Assembly: GCA_905221605.1 (NCBI GenBank)
Contig: CAJNDS010002174.1
Coordinates: 1-45,000 of the forward strand
Length of the DNA: 45,000 bases
From: Symbiodinium natans
Taxonomy: Eukaryota; Sar; Dinophyceae; Suessiales; Symbiodiniaceae
Direction of reading: 5' to 3'
Shown: positions 21,111-29,400 of the stretch, piece after piece
Layout of the letters: each line of letters opens with the position of its first letter
How positions within the stretch are numbered: the first letter of the stretch is position 1
Made by a program: the position numbers and the translations under genes
Notes under the pieces: generated by a model
The model's input: only the letters and a program-made list of their open reading frames with translations
The model's database searches: none
Told to the model about the DNA's origin: nothing

Positions 21111-21283
21111 CATGTGTTCCCCTACTACCCCCCTCTATAGTATGTTTAGGGTTTAGGGGGTTTAGGGTTTAGGGCTACTCCCCACCCTTAAAGAACCTCA
21201 ATTAGGCTTCATTGTCCCTAAATAGCCTTGATTATGGGGGGAACCTAGGGGTAGTCTAGAGGCGGGTAGTAGGGGAACCCATG
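21111..21283. mobile_element. TIR element interrupted by telomeric repeat (family C)
   Basis: The left end CATGTGTTCCCCTACTACCC and the right end GGGTAGTAGGGGAACCCATG are inverted repeats extending to about 32 bp. Inside, at about 21144-21174, lies a block of GTTTAGGG repeat, so the telomeric sequence was inserted into, or grew inside, the element. No coding capacity. Confidence 0.7.
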
Positions 21284-21369
21284 AGGGATGGGCATCAAAT
21301 AGTCTGGGTGTTTTGGGTTGAGGCTTTAAGGTTCTTGAGGGAGGCAAAGCTTCCCTAAGGTTTTTCTAG

Positions 21370-21444
21370 GTGCCGACGCCCCATGACCTCCCCTCCCTGA
21401 AGGGCCCGATAGTGGATGAGCCAACACATGGCTCGGCTCAGCAG
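21370..21444 (+). CDS. Probable exon, VPTPHDLPSLKG segment
   Basis: The acceptor TTTTTCTAG is preceded by a pyrimidine run. The 75-nt frame reads VPTPHDLPSLKGPIVDEP and on to SAQQ, where a GC donor follows (CAG|GC). The length is an exact multiple of three, as with the kinase exons. No family recognised, though composition and borders make a real exon likely. Confidence 0.45.
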
Positions 21445-21532
21445 GCGTGTTCGGTTGCTCGTTTGGGGTTTAGGGCTTAGGGTTTAGGGTTTAGGGTGTA
21501 GGGTTTAGGGTTGTTTGCTCTTCTTGCTCTAG

Positions 21533-21639
21533 CAATTTGCAAGATGCTTCCTCTCCAGGTGTTTCAACGCAGTGCCAGTTCTGTTCCACAGTTCGTCTCC
21601 GAGCCGACTGCGTCGGAAACCCAGTTTCCTCTGCCTGAA
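21533..21639 (+). CDS. Probable exon, CKMLPLQVFQRSA segment
   Basis: An excellent acceptor (TTTGCTCTTCTTGCTCTAG) precedes 107 nt open as CKMLPLQVFQRSASSVPQF and on to LPEAQ. A GC donor at GAA|GC gives the border seen in the dioxygenase gene. A second frame is also open (QFARCF...). Telomeric arrays flank both sides. Family unknown. Confidence 0.45.
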
Positions 21640-21886
21640 GCGCAAACCCCAAACGACCCCAAACCCTAAACCCTAAACCCTAAGCCCTAAATCCTAAACC
21701 CCAAACCCCAAACCCTAAACCCTAAACCCTAAACCCTGAATCCTGAGCTCGAAGCCCTGAGCCGTAAGCCTTATCAGGGATAAAACTCTAAACCCTACGC
21801 AACCTGAACGCCCGAAGCCCTGAGCACCCTGACTGTTTGGGGGTTTAGGGTTTAGGGTTTAGGGTTTAGGGCACAGCCACCCGCAG

Positions 21887-21961
21887 ACCTTCAAAAGAAA
21901 GGGTCTGATCCAATGCAAAAGCCTAAATAGAGTTGCCAAGATGATCAATAAACAAACATAG
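21887..21961 (+). CDS. Probable terminal exon
   Basis: After CACCCGCAG the frame reads TFKRKGLIQCKSLNRVAKM and ends INKQT with TAG at 21959-21961. The basic, helical-looking C-terminus could end a gene on the plus strand that includes upstream islands. Not assigned to a family. Confidence 0.4.
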   Translation, partial: TFKRKGLIQCKSLNRVAKMINKQT

Positions 21962-21977
21962 CACTACGCAAAGTAGC

Positions 21978-22022
21978 CCAAACCCCAAACCCCAAACCCC
22001 AAACCCCAAACCCCAAACCCCA
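21978..22022. repeat. CCCCAAA variant run
   Basis: Six identical variant units AAACCCC precede normal CCCTAAA units, a further homogenised variant. Confidence 0.9.
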
Positions 22023-22041
22023 CACCCTCCACCCTAAGCCC

Positions 22042-22134
22042 TAAGCCCTAAACCCTAAACCCTAAACCCTAAACCCTAAACCCTAAACCCTAAACCCTAA
22101 ACCCTAAACCCTAAACCCTAAACCCTAAACCCTA
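22042..22134. repeat. (CCCTAAA)n array
   Basis: About 13 units. A coding-like island follows. Confidence 0.92.
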
Positions 22135-22135
22135 C

Positions 22136-22234
22136 CCCAAGAGCCCGCTCTCCCATTGTGCACAACCCAAGGCCCGTGCCTCTCCGCCTTGCCCCTGCGG
22201 CGACCGTACCGCCACTCCCTGGGTACCAGGCAGG
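22136..22234 (+). CDS. Probable exon, proline/arginine-rich
   Basis: The plus frame reads PRARSPIVHNPRPVPLRLAP and on to LPGYQA, then joins the G-rich array at GGCAG|GTTTAGGG, a telomeric donor. Two frames are open. Flanks are C-rich then G-rich. Confidence 0.35.
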
Positions 22235-22424
22235 TTTAGGGTTTAGGGTTTAGGGTTTAGGGTTTAGGGTTTAGGGTTTAGGGTTTAGGGTTTAGGGTTG
22301 AGGGTTTCGGATTTCGGGTTTCGGGTTCGGGGTTTAGGGGCTTAGGGTTTGAGAGTTTGGGGTTTGAGGGCCCTAAGCCCTAAACCCTAAACCCTAAACC
22401 CTAAGCCCGAAACCCCACGCGCGC

Positions 22425-22490
22425 CAGGCGTGCAGTGGCGAGTTCCCTGTGGCCGCTGGCACCTCCCGAGTCAGGGCCCCTACACATTAG
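22425..22490 (+). CDS. Possible exon, family unknown
   Basis: The frame RAVASSLWPLAPPESGPLH is open between a CCCTAAA array and a TTTAGGG array. The donor could be AGTCAG|GG or within the following repeat. Weak. Confidence 0.25.
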   Translation, partial: QACSGEFPVAAGTSRVRAPTH

Positions 22491-22499
22491 GGTTCGAGG

Positions 22500-22985
22500 T
22501 TTAGGGTTTAGGGTTTAGGGTTTAGGGTTTGGGGTTTGGGGTTTGGGGTTTGGGGTTTGGGGTTTGGGGTTTGGGGTTTAGGGTTTGGGTTTAGTGTTTG
22601 GGTCTAGGGTTTAGGGTTTTGGGGTTTAGGGTTTTAGGCTTTTAGGCTTTTAGGCTTTTAGGGTTTTAGGGTTTTGGGGTTTTAGGGTTTTAGGGTTTCA
22701 GGGTTTAGGGTTTAGGGTTTCAGGGCTTAGGGTCTGCGGGCTAGGGTTTAGGGGTCTAGGGCTTTAAGGGCTTTGAGGGCTTTAAGGGTCTTAAGGGGTG
22801 ACCCCAGGCCCGCCCCTAAACATTGGGGTTTTGGGGATCTAGGGTTTGAAAGGTTAGGGTTCAGGGTTTAGGGTTTAGGGTTTAGGGTTTAGGGTTTAGG
22901 GTTTAGGGTTCATGGTTCAGTGTTCAGGGTGTGGGGCATAAGGGTTTAGGGCTCAGGGCTCCGGGCTTAGGGTTTAGGGTTTTGG
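22500..22985. repeat. Degenerate G-rich telomeric region
   Basis: Nearly 500 bp of G-rich repeat with runs of TTTGGGG (22530-22580), TTTTAGGG/C (22620-22690) and degenerate GGGTTTAAGG-type units. No gene. Confidence 0.9.
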
Positions 22986-22989
22986 GTGT

Positions 22990-23061
22990 AGGGTATGCAG
23001 TCTGCAGACCTGTGCTTCGTGCGCAGCGTCCTGTCGTCAGAACAGCCTAGAGCACATCCCT
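22990..23061 (+). CDS. Probable terminal exon
   Basis: After GGTATGCAG the frame reads SADLCFVRSVLSSEQPRAHP and ends at TAA. It lies between a G-rich array and a C-rich one. A second acceptor at TCTGCAG is possible. Family unknown. Confidence 0.35.
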
Positions 23062-23206
23062 AAACAGTGCCCTCTAGTTTGGTAGCTTCCAAGCCTAAGC
23101 TGTTCTCTGCGAGGCCCTAAACCCCTACCCCCAAACCTTAAACTTTAAACCCTAAACCCCAAACCCCAAACCTTAAACCCCAAACCCTAAACCCTGAACC
23201 CTAAAA

Positions 23207-23320
23207 CAGAAGACTCAAAGACGGAAGCACCGAAGGCTGAGATCCGAACAAACGTTCACCTGCCCGAGACCACAAAGGTTCCCTGACCCGTGCCCTGAAA
23301 CCCCCGGAATAGGGATCAGG
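23207..23320 (+). CDS. Probable exon, basic
   Basis: After AAAACAG the frame KTQRRKHRRLRSEQTFTCPR is open through the whole island and joins the following G-rich array. A donor may lie at ACAAAG|GT. Strongly basic, possibly a nucleic-acid-binding or targeting segment; not assignable. Confidence 0.3.
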
Positions 23321-23499
23321 GTTGAGGGTTTATGGTTTGGGGTTTAGGGTTTGGGGTTTAGGGTTTAGGGTTTAGGGTTTAGGGTTTAGGGTTTCGGGTT
23401 TCGGATTTCGTTTCAGGGCTTGTTTAGGGCTGTTCACTGAGGCCTCCTCCTCGGGCTGCCCGCCGCAGGCCTGACCTTCCCAAAGCTTGCTGCTAAGGG

Positions 23500-23595
23500 G
23501 GGTTTAGGGTTTAGGGTTTAGGGTTTAGGGTTTAGGGTTTAGGGTTTAGGGTTTAGGGTTTAGGGCTTAGGGTTTAGGGTTTAGGGCTTAGGGCG
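23500..23595. repeat. (TTTAGGG)n array
   Basis: About 13 units with two TTAGGGC variants. Confidence 0.92.
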
Positions 23596-23778
23596 CTTTT
23601 GGGGCTTGCACCCGCAAAGCCCTAAACAACCCTAAGCAAGCGTGACAAGCCCTAGTAAAACCCAACAGACCCTGCAACCCCCATAAGACCCTGAGACGTT
23701 TGCGGTTCAGGGTTGAGGGTTTAGGGTTTAGGGTTTAGGGTTTAGGGTTCAGGGTTGAGGGTTGGGAGGGCCTGGGGT

Positions 23779-23920
23779 TCAGCGCATGGTACACGTGTGT
23801 GGCTTTGGATCACCGTGGTTGTGTCTATGGTGAGCACTACCGTCATCGTTCCTGTTTGCAACTCCGCCAAGTACATGCAACGGCGCTCGTGCCAGCTTTG
23901 CCTTGAACCCTACACCCCTA
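23779..23920 (+). CDS. Possible exon with a hydrophobic segment
   Basis: The plus frame contains VWLWITVVVSMVSTTVIVPV, a plausible membrane segment, followed by CNSAKYMQRRSCQLCLEP. It is open from within the upstream repeat to the downstream one, so borders are not fixed. Confidence 0.3.
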
Positions 23921-24062
23921 AACCCCAAGCCCTAAACCCCAAACCCCAAGCCCTAAACCCCAAACCCTAAACCCTAAACCCCAAACCTGAAACCCGAAAC
24001 CCTTAACCCTAAACCCTAAACCCTAAAACCCGAAACCCCTAAACCCTAAATCCTTCAAGCAG

Positions 24063-24116
24063 GCTTTACCTGGCGGGGAGGAGTCAGAGCAGCTGGCAGT
24101 CCTGGAAAGGCTGAAG
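24063..24116 (+). CDS. Probable exon, EESEQLAVLERLK segment
   Basis: TTCAAGCAG precedes ALPGGEESEQLAVLERLK, then a GT donor (AAG|GTGCCC). The length is a multiple of three. It looks like an amphipathic helix. A C-rich array lies upstream and a G-rich one downstream. Family unknown. Confidence 0.4.
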
Positions 24117-24335
24117 GTGCCCAGCACATGCAAGAAACTCTCCTCCCTAAATCCTCAACCCTACATGTAGGGTTTAGGGTTTTAGGGTTTTAGGCTTTCA
24201 GGGCTTTATGTTTGGGGCTTAGGGCCCCACATTCCCCAAAACCCTAGACGGTTTGGAATTGGGGCTTTCCTGAATTTCATGATTCCGGGGATTCATGGGT
24301 CCAATATGGGTTCAGCTGGGCTTCCTGTGCAGATC

Positions 24336-24381
24336 CGAGCTGAGGCAGATAGGAGTTCCGATGTTCCGAAGCCCTAGCTCG
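24336..24381 (+). CDS. Possible terminal exon
   Basis: CCTGTGCAG is followed by IRAEADRSSDVPKP and TAG. The acceptor has a good pyrimidine tract. It could close the gene that contains the 24063 exon. Confidence 0.35.
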
Positions 24382-24489
24382 GTGTTAGCATAATGTGTTG
24401 GCAAGGTTTTTTTTTTTTTAGTAGGGTTCAGGGTTTAGGGTTTAGGGTTTAGGGTGTAGGGTTTAGGGTTTAGGGTTTAGGGTTTAGGG

Positions 24490-24717
24490 GTGCTAGTATG
24501 TATATGTCAAAGTGTGCCAGACTCCTCTTGGATAGAGCGCGGTTCCTCTCACCCATGCAAGCAGCCACCCACACACGACCCGTTTGGTGTCGATAGAAAG
24601 ATGTGGACCAGCACAGCAACCCACAAAGGCGAACATTGGTGTGGGCTACCTAGCACGAAACTTGCCGAGACAAGAAGGCTTCAAACCAAACCATTAGCCG
24701 AAACTTTCCGCAGTTGA
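24490..24717 (+). CDS. Open frame of 75 codons in unique sequence
   Basis: A single unspliced frame, starting MLVCICQSVPDSSWIERGSS, fills a repeat-free island. It has no recognisable domain. It could be a small gene, an exon or chance. Confidence 0.2.
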   Translation: MLVCICQSVPDSSWIERGSSHPCKQPPTHDPFGVDRKMWTSTATHKGEHWCGLPSTKLAETRRLQTKPLAETFRS

Positions 24718-24777
24718 CCACTTCAGTCAGTTCCGCTAACAATTAAGAAGCCCTTCGCTATACTAGGTGCAGGGTTG

Positions 24778-24913
24778 CTTGGAGGTTCATCGTACTTCTG
24801 AACCAATTATCACTGCACTTACAATTGTACTTAGATGGCACCACACTTAGGGGGCCAATAAGTGGGTTATAAGTGCAGTTATACTTGGTGAGTAAGTACC
24901 ATGAACCTCCAAG
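24778..24913. mobile_element. TIR element, family A copy 1
   Basis: Ends CTTGGAGGTTCATCGTACTT and AAGTACCATGAACCTCCAAG are inverted repeats. Further inner pairing joins CACTGCACTTACAATTGT to its reverse side. Non-coding and 136 bp long, so MITE-like. Related copies lie at 27371-27571 and 33771-33912. Confidence 0.8.
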
Positions 24914-25068
24914 TGGGACTTGATGGATTGGGGAGGTACTGCTGTCAGACCCCAGCGTTGTGGCCAACACATTGCAATCCTGCTTCGCGCCGGCCTCATG
25001 TTGATGTCCCCACTTACTCGGCCCGTTCGATTGGGGACGTGAGGGTAATGGCTGGGGACGTGAGAGTA

Positions 25069-25172
25069 GTATAGGGGTCGGAATGAATACTTTGTAAATT
25101 CCCTTCTGGTCCCTATATGATGATACTATAAGAACCCCCCCCAAAGCCCTGGTCTAATTATTAAGGCCCCTA
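25069..25172. mobile_element. Short TIR element, family D copy 1
   Basis: Starts TATAGGGGTCGGAAT and ends TTATTAAGGCCCCTA. The same ends occur at 43638-43736 with GGAAT...ATTCCCT and a C-run inside. The short inverted ends (TAGGGG/CCCCTA) and two copies support a small element. Confidence 0.55.
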
Positions 25173-25198
25173 CGTTACTCCCTTTTGTGTGACTGTCA

Positions 25199-25278
25199 GG
25201 TCAAAACTGGGCATGACAGGATGAGGGAGCGATGTGTGCGCAGACAGCGAGTCTGGGAGCTTGCCTTCCTCATACCTA
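25199..25278 (+). CDS. Probable exon, RMRERCVRRQRVWEL segment
   Basis: TGACTGTCAG precedes VKTGHDRMRERCVRRQRVWE and ELAFLIP, open into the following C-rich array. Highly charged. Family unknown. Confidence 0.35.
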
Positions 25279-25391
25279 AACCCTAAACCCTAAACCCTAA
25301 ATCCTAAACCCTAAACCCTAAACCCTAAACCCGAAGGGTTAAACCCTAAACCCTAAACCCTAAACCCTAACCCTAAACCCTAAACACTATC

Positions 25392-25560
25392 TTTCTGGAC
25401 CTCTGCATATAGGGCATTAGGGAACTATAGAACCTCTTCGTGAGGGTGGTATTTATTATATACATTTTATATCTATACATATACAAAATAGGATCATGGG
25501 CTCCCTCTTGTTCCCAAATTCCCTACGAAGAACCAGCAAGGCTCATCAACAGTAGGTCCT
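25392..25560. other. AT-rich unique island
   Basis: Contains TATTTATTATATACATTTTA and flanking GGGAACTATAG and TTCCC motifs that hint at another short TIR element, but pairing is weak. No gene. Confidence 0.35.
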
Positions 25561-25609
25561 AAACAGCCAAAACCCAAAACGCAAACCCCTAAACCCCAAA
25601 CCCCAAACC

Positions 25610-25722
25610 CCAAACCCTAAACCCTAAACCCTAAACCCTAAACCCTAAACCCTAAACCCTAAACCCTAGACCCTAAACCCTAAACCCGAAACCCTAAACC
25701 CTAAACCCTAAACCCTAAACCC
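25610..25722. repeat. (CCCTAAA)n array
   Basis: About 16 units, beginning with CCCCAAA variants. Confidence 0.92.
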
Positions 25723-26104
25723 TACAAAGCCCCACACCGAAGCCTTGGGGACTCAAGGAGGCGGCCGGAGGAAGCCCTCACGGAAGCGTGCGGGGAGCTT
25801 GGTGCTCCAGGGAGCCCTGAACCCTAAACCCTAAACCCTAAACCCTAAACCCTAAACCCCAAACCCTAAACCCTAAACCCTAAACCCTAAACCCTAAACC
25901 CTAAACCCTGTGGCCCTCAAGGGATTTAGAATTTGAGTAGGCGTTTCAACGCTTTAGGCTTCTTGGGTTGAGGGTTTAGGGCTTTTGGGCTGAGTAGGCT
26001 GTCGGCCTAGGGTTTAGGGTTTAGGGTTCAGGGTTTCGGGTTTGGGGGTTTTGGGGGTCCGCGACCCGTACCAAGGGTTCGAATCACGGGTGCTGCCCCA
26101 TAGG

Positions 26105-26168
26105 CCGTGCCATGCAGCTATACGAGCGCTGTGCACGGCCCACACTATGCTGTCCGCCGCCCAGCCAA
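26105..26168 (+). CDS. Possible exon, family unknown
   Basis: CCCCATAG precedes a frame containing CHAAIRALCTAHTMLSAAQP. The donor could be CCAAG|TG or in the following poly-G. It is helical-looking with regular alanines. No family. Confidence 0.3.
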
Positions 26169-26339
26169 GTGGGTTTGGGGAGGGGTTTGGGGGGGGGGGG
26201 GGGGGTTAGGGGGCGGTTCGTTTGCAGGCGGGAATTTTTGGCATCTAAACACAGTCTTTAGGGTTTGGGGTTTCGGGTTGAGGGCCCAATCACTGAACTT
26301 CAACCCCTAAACCCCAGAACACCGAATCCCAGAGCCTGC

Positions 26340-26545
26340 CTATACAACCCCTGAAACCCTTAAACCGTTAAACCCTTAAACCCTAACTCCTAAATCTTAA
26401 GCCTTGAACCCTTAAACCCTTAAACCCTCAAAAACCCTTAAACCCTTAAACCCTTAAACCCTTAAACCCTTAAACCCTTAAACCCTTAAACCCTTAAACC
26501 CTTAAACCCTTAAGCCCTTAAACCCTTAAACCCTTAACCCCTCAG
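26340..26545. repeat. CCCTTAAA variant array
   Basis: About 20 octamer units AAACCCTT, an extra-T variant of the telomeric heptamer, nearly perfect from 26425 to 26510. Confidence 0.92.
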
Positions 26546-26582
26546 ATCCTAAAACCTTCAACCCTTCAAGGTGGCTTTCGGG

Positions 26583-26692
26583 TTCCCTAAGCCCGAAACC
26601 CTAAGCCCTAAGCCCTAAGCCCTAAGCCCTAAGCCCTAAGCCCTAAGCCCTAAGCCCTAAGCCCTAAGCCCTAAGCCCTAAGCCCTAAACCC
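26583..26692. repeat. CCCTAAG variant array
   Basis: About 14 consecutive CCCTAAG units, a fully homogenised single-base variant of CCCTAAA. Confidence 0.95.
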
Positions 26693-26768
26693 CAAATCTG
26701 GGCTTCTGGGCTTCGAGGCTTCTCGACCCTAAGCCCGGGAGCCGAAACCCAAACAAGCCCTCAACCCG

Positions 26769-26916
26769 AAAGCCCGCGCGCTTCCCTAAACCCTAAACCC
26801 TAAACCCTAAACCCTAAACCCTAAACCCTAAACCCTAAACCCTAAACCCTAAACCCTAAACCCTAAACCCTAAACCCTAAACCCTAAACCCTAAACCCTA
26901 AAGCCCGCGCGCTTCC
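26769..26916. repeat. (CCCTAAA)n array flanked by a 17-bp direct repeat
   Basis: AAAGCCCGCGCGCTTCC occurs at 26769-26785 and again at 26900-26916. About 114 bp of pure CCCTAAA lies between them. Perfect flanking repeats of non-telomeric sequence are what an inserted array with target duplication would leave. Confidence 0.85.
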
Positions 26917-26998
26917 GCGAGCTGTCACCCTCAGGCTGGCAGGCCTGCCCTCCACGTGCATTAGTGAAGCAAGGTGGTCGGGCGCTGAGCATGCTTAG
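26905..26998 (+). CDS. Possible exon, ARFRELSPSGWQACP segment
   Basis: The frame ARFRELSPSGWQACPPRALV stays open to the G-rich array. An inner acceptor (CCCTCAG) and donor (AGCAAG|GT) are alternatives. The exon would start inside the 17-bp direct repeat. Confidence 0.3.
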
Positions 26999-27092
26999 GG
27001 TTTAGGGTTTAGGGTTTAGGGTTTAGGGTTTAGGGTTTAGGGTTTAGGGTTTAGGGTTTAGGGTCTAGGGTCTAGGGTCTAGGGTTTAGGGG
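26996..27092. repeat. (TTTAGGG)n array
   Basis: About 13 units ending with three TCTAGGG variants. Confidence 0.92.
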
Positions 27093-27370
27093 GTGTTGGT
27101 GGTTAAGGGGTTCGGGAGTTTGGCTGCGTGTTTTTGGGCTGGACTTAGAGGGTTTAGGATTACCGTCTAGGCTCTAGGGCGCGGCTGAATGTCTTAAGAC
27201 CTTAGCCGAAAAGCCCCGAAGCCCAAGACCCTAAACCCTAAACCCCAAACCCTAAACGCTAAACCCTAAACCCTAAACCCTAAACCCTAAACCCTAAACC
27301 CTTAAAAACCCTCAAAGGCCCTCAACCCCTTAGGCCCTCAACCCTTCAAGACCGCCTCCGCAAGCAACCA

Positions 27371-27571
27371 CTTGGAGGTTCATGGTACTCATCAACCAAT
27401 CACTGCACTTATAGAGCCCCTCAAAGTGCCCCAATATGGTCATACCCCTAAACCCTAAACCCTAAACCCTAAACCTAGTTATAAGTACAGTTCTAATTGG
27501 GTAATAAGTACAGTTACAATTGGGTAATAAGTGCAGTTCTGATTGGGTAATAAGTACCATGAACCTCCAAG
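27371..27571. mobile_element. TIR element, family A copy 2, with telomeric insert
   Basis: Ends CTTGGAGGTTCATGGTACTC and AGTACCATGAACCTCCAAG are inverted repeats. After CCAATATGGTCATAC, where copy 3 continues directly, there are 4 units of CCCTAAA (27447-27475). The telomeric repeat is therefore secondary to the element. The right half also holds a three-fold GGGTAATAAGTRCAGTT repeat. Confidence 0.85.
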
Positions 27572-27661
27572 TAGGGGCTCAGTGTGCAGCTGAAAGGTGG
27601 AGGGTTAGTTACCCTAAACCCTAAACCCTAAACCCTAAGCCCTAAGCCCTAAGCCCTAAGT

Positions 27662-27843
27662 GTGAAACCAGAAGGTGAATGCTGAGCGTCAGCAGCGCGA
27701 GCACGCACAAATCGAGAAGTATTGCCATTGCGGCGACGATACATAGAAGATTAGCATGGCCAAACGTGCTGTTTGGCTCAAGGCGCACGGGTTTCTTCTG
27801 CTCTGTGAGGAGAAAAGAGCGATGCCGCTCCTTCCAGTTTCAC
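27662..27843 (+). ncRNA. U6 snRNA-like sequence, copy 1
   Basis: The centre ACGATACATAGAAGATTAG followed by CATGGCC equals the U6 core (ACGATACAGAGAAGATTAGCATGGCC in most eukaryotes) except for one base, which turns the ACAGAGA box into ACATAGA. The AGC triad is kept. The next part (GGCCAAACGTGCTGTTTGGC) forms a hairpin unlike the usual U6 internal stem-loop. It may be a divergent U6 gene or a U6-derived retroposed repeat. The 3' part holds GTTTCTTCTG, with no clear T-run terminator. Confidence 0.6.
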
Positions 27844-27914
27844 ATTGGTAGCGGAGCCTCGGGGCCGTTCCCGGGGTTCATGTCGGTCCTGGCGCTGTGT
27901 GTCAGCATCCTTGT

Positions 27915-29156
27915 TTACGTCGTCGAGCTTTGCGAACTCCAGGAAACTTCTCTGCTGTTAGACCGTGCTCTGGGTTGGAGATCTTTTGGTTTGGCGCCGT
28001 CGAGCGCTACTTTGTCTCCTTCGTCTTTAGATTGTGCTCTGAGGCGGAGATCTTTTGGTTTGGCACCGTCGAGTGCTACTTTGTCTCCTTCGTCTTTAGA
28101 TTGTGCTCTGAGGCGGAGATCTTTTGGTTTGGCACCGTCGAGTGCTACTTTGTCTCCTTCGTCTTTAGATTGTGCTCTGAGGCGGAGATCTTTTGGTTTG
28201 GCACCGTCGAGTGCTACTTTGTCTCCTTCGTCTTTAGATTGTGCTCTGAGGCGGAGATCTTTCGGTTTGGCACCGTCGAGTGCTACTTTGTCTCCTTCGT
28301 CTTTAGATTGTGCTCTGAGGCGGAGATCTTTTGGTTTGGCACCGTCGCGTGCTACTTTGTCTCCTTCGTCTTTAGATTGTGCTCTGAGGCGGAGATCTTT
28401 TGGTTTGGCACCGTCGAGTGCTACTTTGTCTCCTTCGTCTTTAGATTGTGCTCTGAGGCGGAGATCTTTCGGTTTGGCACCGTCGAGTGCTACTTTGTCT
28501 CCTTCGTCTTTAGATTGTGCTCTGAGGCGGAGATCTTGTGGGTTGGCTCCATTGTGTGTCGCTGTTACCTGCGCAACTGCGTGCTTTACAAGTACGTCCT
28601 CTCGGCAGGCATCGTTTACAACAACCTCGGTGGCAACTTCGCCCGCTGCGGCACGACCATCTCGTTTGTCGACATCGTCTACGACGAGGTTGCTCACGCC
28701 AGTATCCTTCCAAAGTATGCCGTCGATGTCATTAATATGTACGTTCTCAAGATGTGCGTGCGCGCCCTTTACGAGTACATCTTCAACGACGTCACCTTCT
28801 TCCAATGAAACATCCACATCGAGATTCTGCGCGACCACATCTTGTACCCCGCTGTCCTTTGCTGACACTTCAGCAGCGTCTACTACGGCAGCTACATCCT
28901 TGACGGGGGCGTCCGCGACGACCGCATCATCTACATCCACATGGTCGACTACCGCGTCCTCTACGTCAACCTCATCCACTACCACATCGTGTACGACCAC
29001 ATCACCATCGACTTCGAGAGTGGCTTCTACAAGTGCGTCGTCTACAACGCTGTCCTTCGCAACCGGTTTGTCAGCGGCACAAAGCTCTTCAGGAGCATCT
29101 TTTGCCTCCACGATCTCATGTTGCGCTGCCACACTTTCCTCGGCGACATTCCCCAC
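27915..29156 (-). CDS. Acidic tandem-repeat protein, unknown function
   Basis: A 413-codon open frame from ATG at 29156. Residues about 1-210 are rich in Val and Asp (DVVVDEVDVEDAVVDHVDVD). Residues about 210-400 are eight to nine copies of a charged 23-residue unit (GAKPKDLRLRAQSKDEGDK plus VALD), encoded by a 69-bp repeat. Differences between copies at four sites are mostly silent in this frame (CCA/CCG, GGT/GGC, GCA/GCG) but replace residues in the plus frame starting at 27897, which favours this strand. A 516-codon plus frame (27679-29229, Ser/Thr-rich) is also open and equally silent at these sites, so the strand is not settled. No family recognised. Confidence 0.45.
   Translation of the reverse strand: MGNVAEESVAAQHEIVEAKDAPEELCAADKPVAKDSVVDDALVEATLEVDGDVVVHDVVVDEVDVEDAVVDHVDVDDAVVADAPVKDVAAVVDAAEVSAKDSGVQDVVAQNLDVDVSLEEGDVVEDVLVKGAHAHLENVHINDIDGILWKDTGVSNLVVDDVDKRDGRAAAGEVATEVVVNDACREDVLVKHAVAQVTATHNGANPQDLRLRAQSKDEGDKVALDGAKPKDLRLRAQSKDEGDKVALDGAKPKDLRLRAQSKDEGDKVARDGAKPKDLRLRAQSKDEGDKVALDGAKPKDLRLRAQSKDEGDKVALDGAKPKDLRLRAQSKDEGDKVALDGAKPKDLRLRAQSKDEGDKVALDGAKPKDLRLRAQSKDEGDKVALDGAKPKDLQPRARSNSREVSWSSQSSTT
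27969..28533. repeat. 69-bp tandem repeat, eight to nine copies
   Basis: Unit marked by GGCGGAGATCTTTTGGTTTG and TTTGTCTCCTTCGTCTTTAG. The copies differ by single bases, with the outermost ones most diverged. Length is a multiple of three, so all three frames through it stay in register. Confidence 0.95.
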
Positions 29157-29225
29157 GACGACATCTTCTACATTGTCAAGCCCTGGCCTGGCCTGCAGAA
29201 AAGGGGGGACTGTTTTTGAACCAGT

Positions 29226-29400
29226 GTGAAACCAGAAGGTGAATGCTGAGCGTCAGCAGCTCGAGCACGCACAAATCGAGAAGTATTGCCATTGCGGCGA
29301 CGATACATAGAAGATTAGCATGGCCAAACGTGCTGTTTGGCTCAAGGCGCACGGGTTTCTTCTGCTCTGTGAGGAGAAAAGAGCGATGCCGCTCCTTCCT
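29226..29400 (+). ncRNA. U6 snRNA-like sequence, copy 2
   Basis: Almost identical to 27662-27843, with one change (GCAGCTCGAG for GCAGCGCGAG). It lacks the final CAGTTTCAC because copy 3 starts directly after CTTCCT. It carries the same altered ACATAGA box. Confidence 0.6.

Noticed and set aside
26065-26100. tRNA-like B box (GGTTCGAATC)
   Set aside because: The T-stem bases do not pair and no A box or cloverleaf can be drawn upstream; likely chance.
27897-28808. 303-codon plus ORF with repeats of the EIFWFGTVECYFVSFVF type
   Set aside because: Differences between repeat copies are replacing in this frame but mostly silent in the minus frame; it stops at TGA while the minus frame is open throughout. 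Reading TGA as Trp would extend it, but nothing else in the window supports a changed code.
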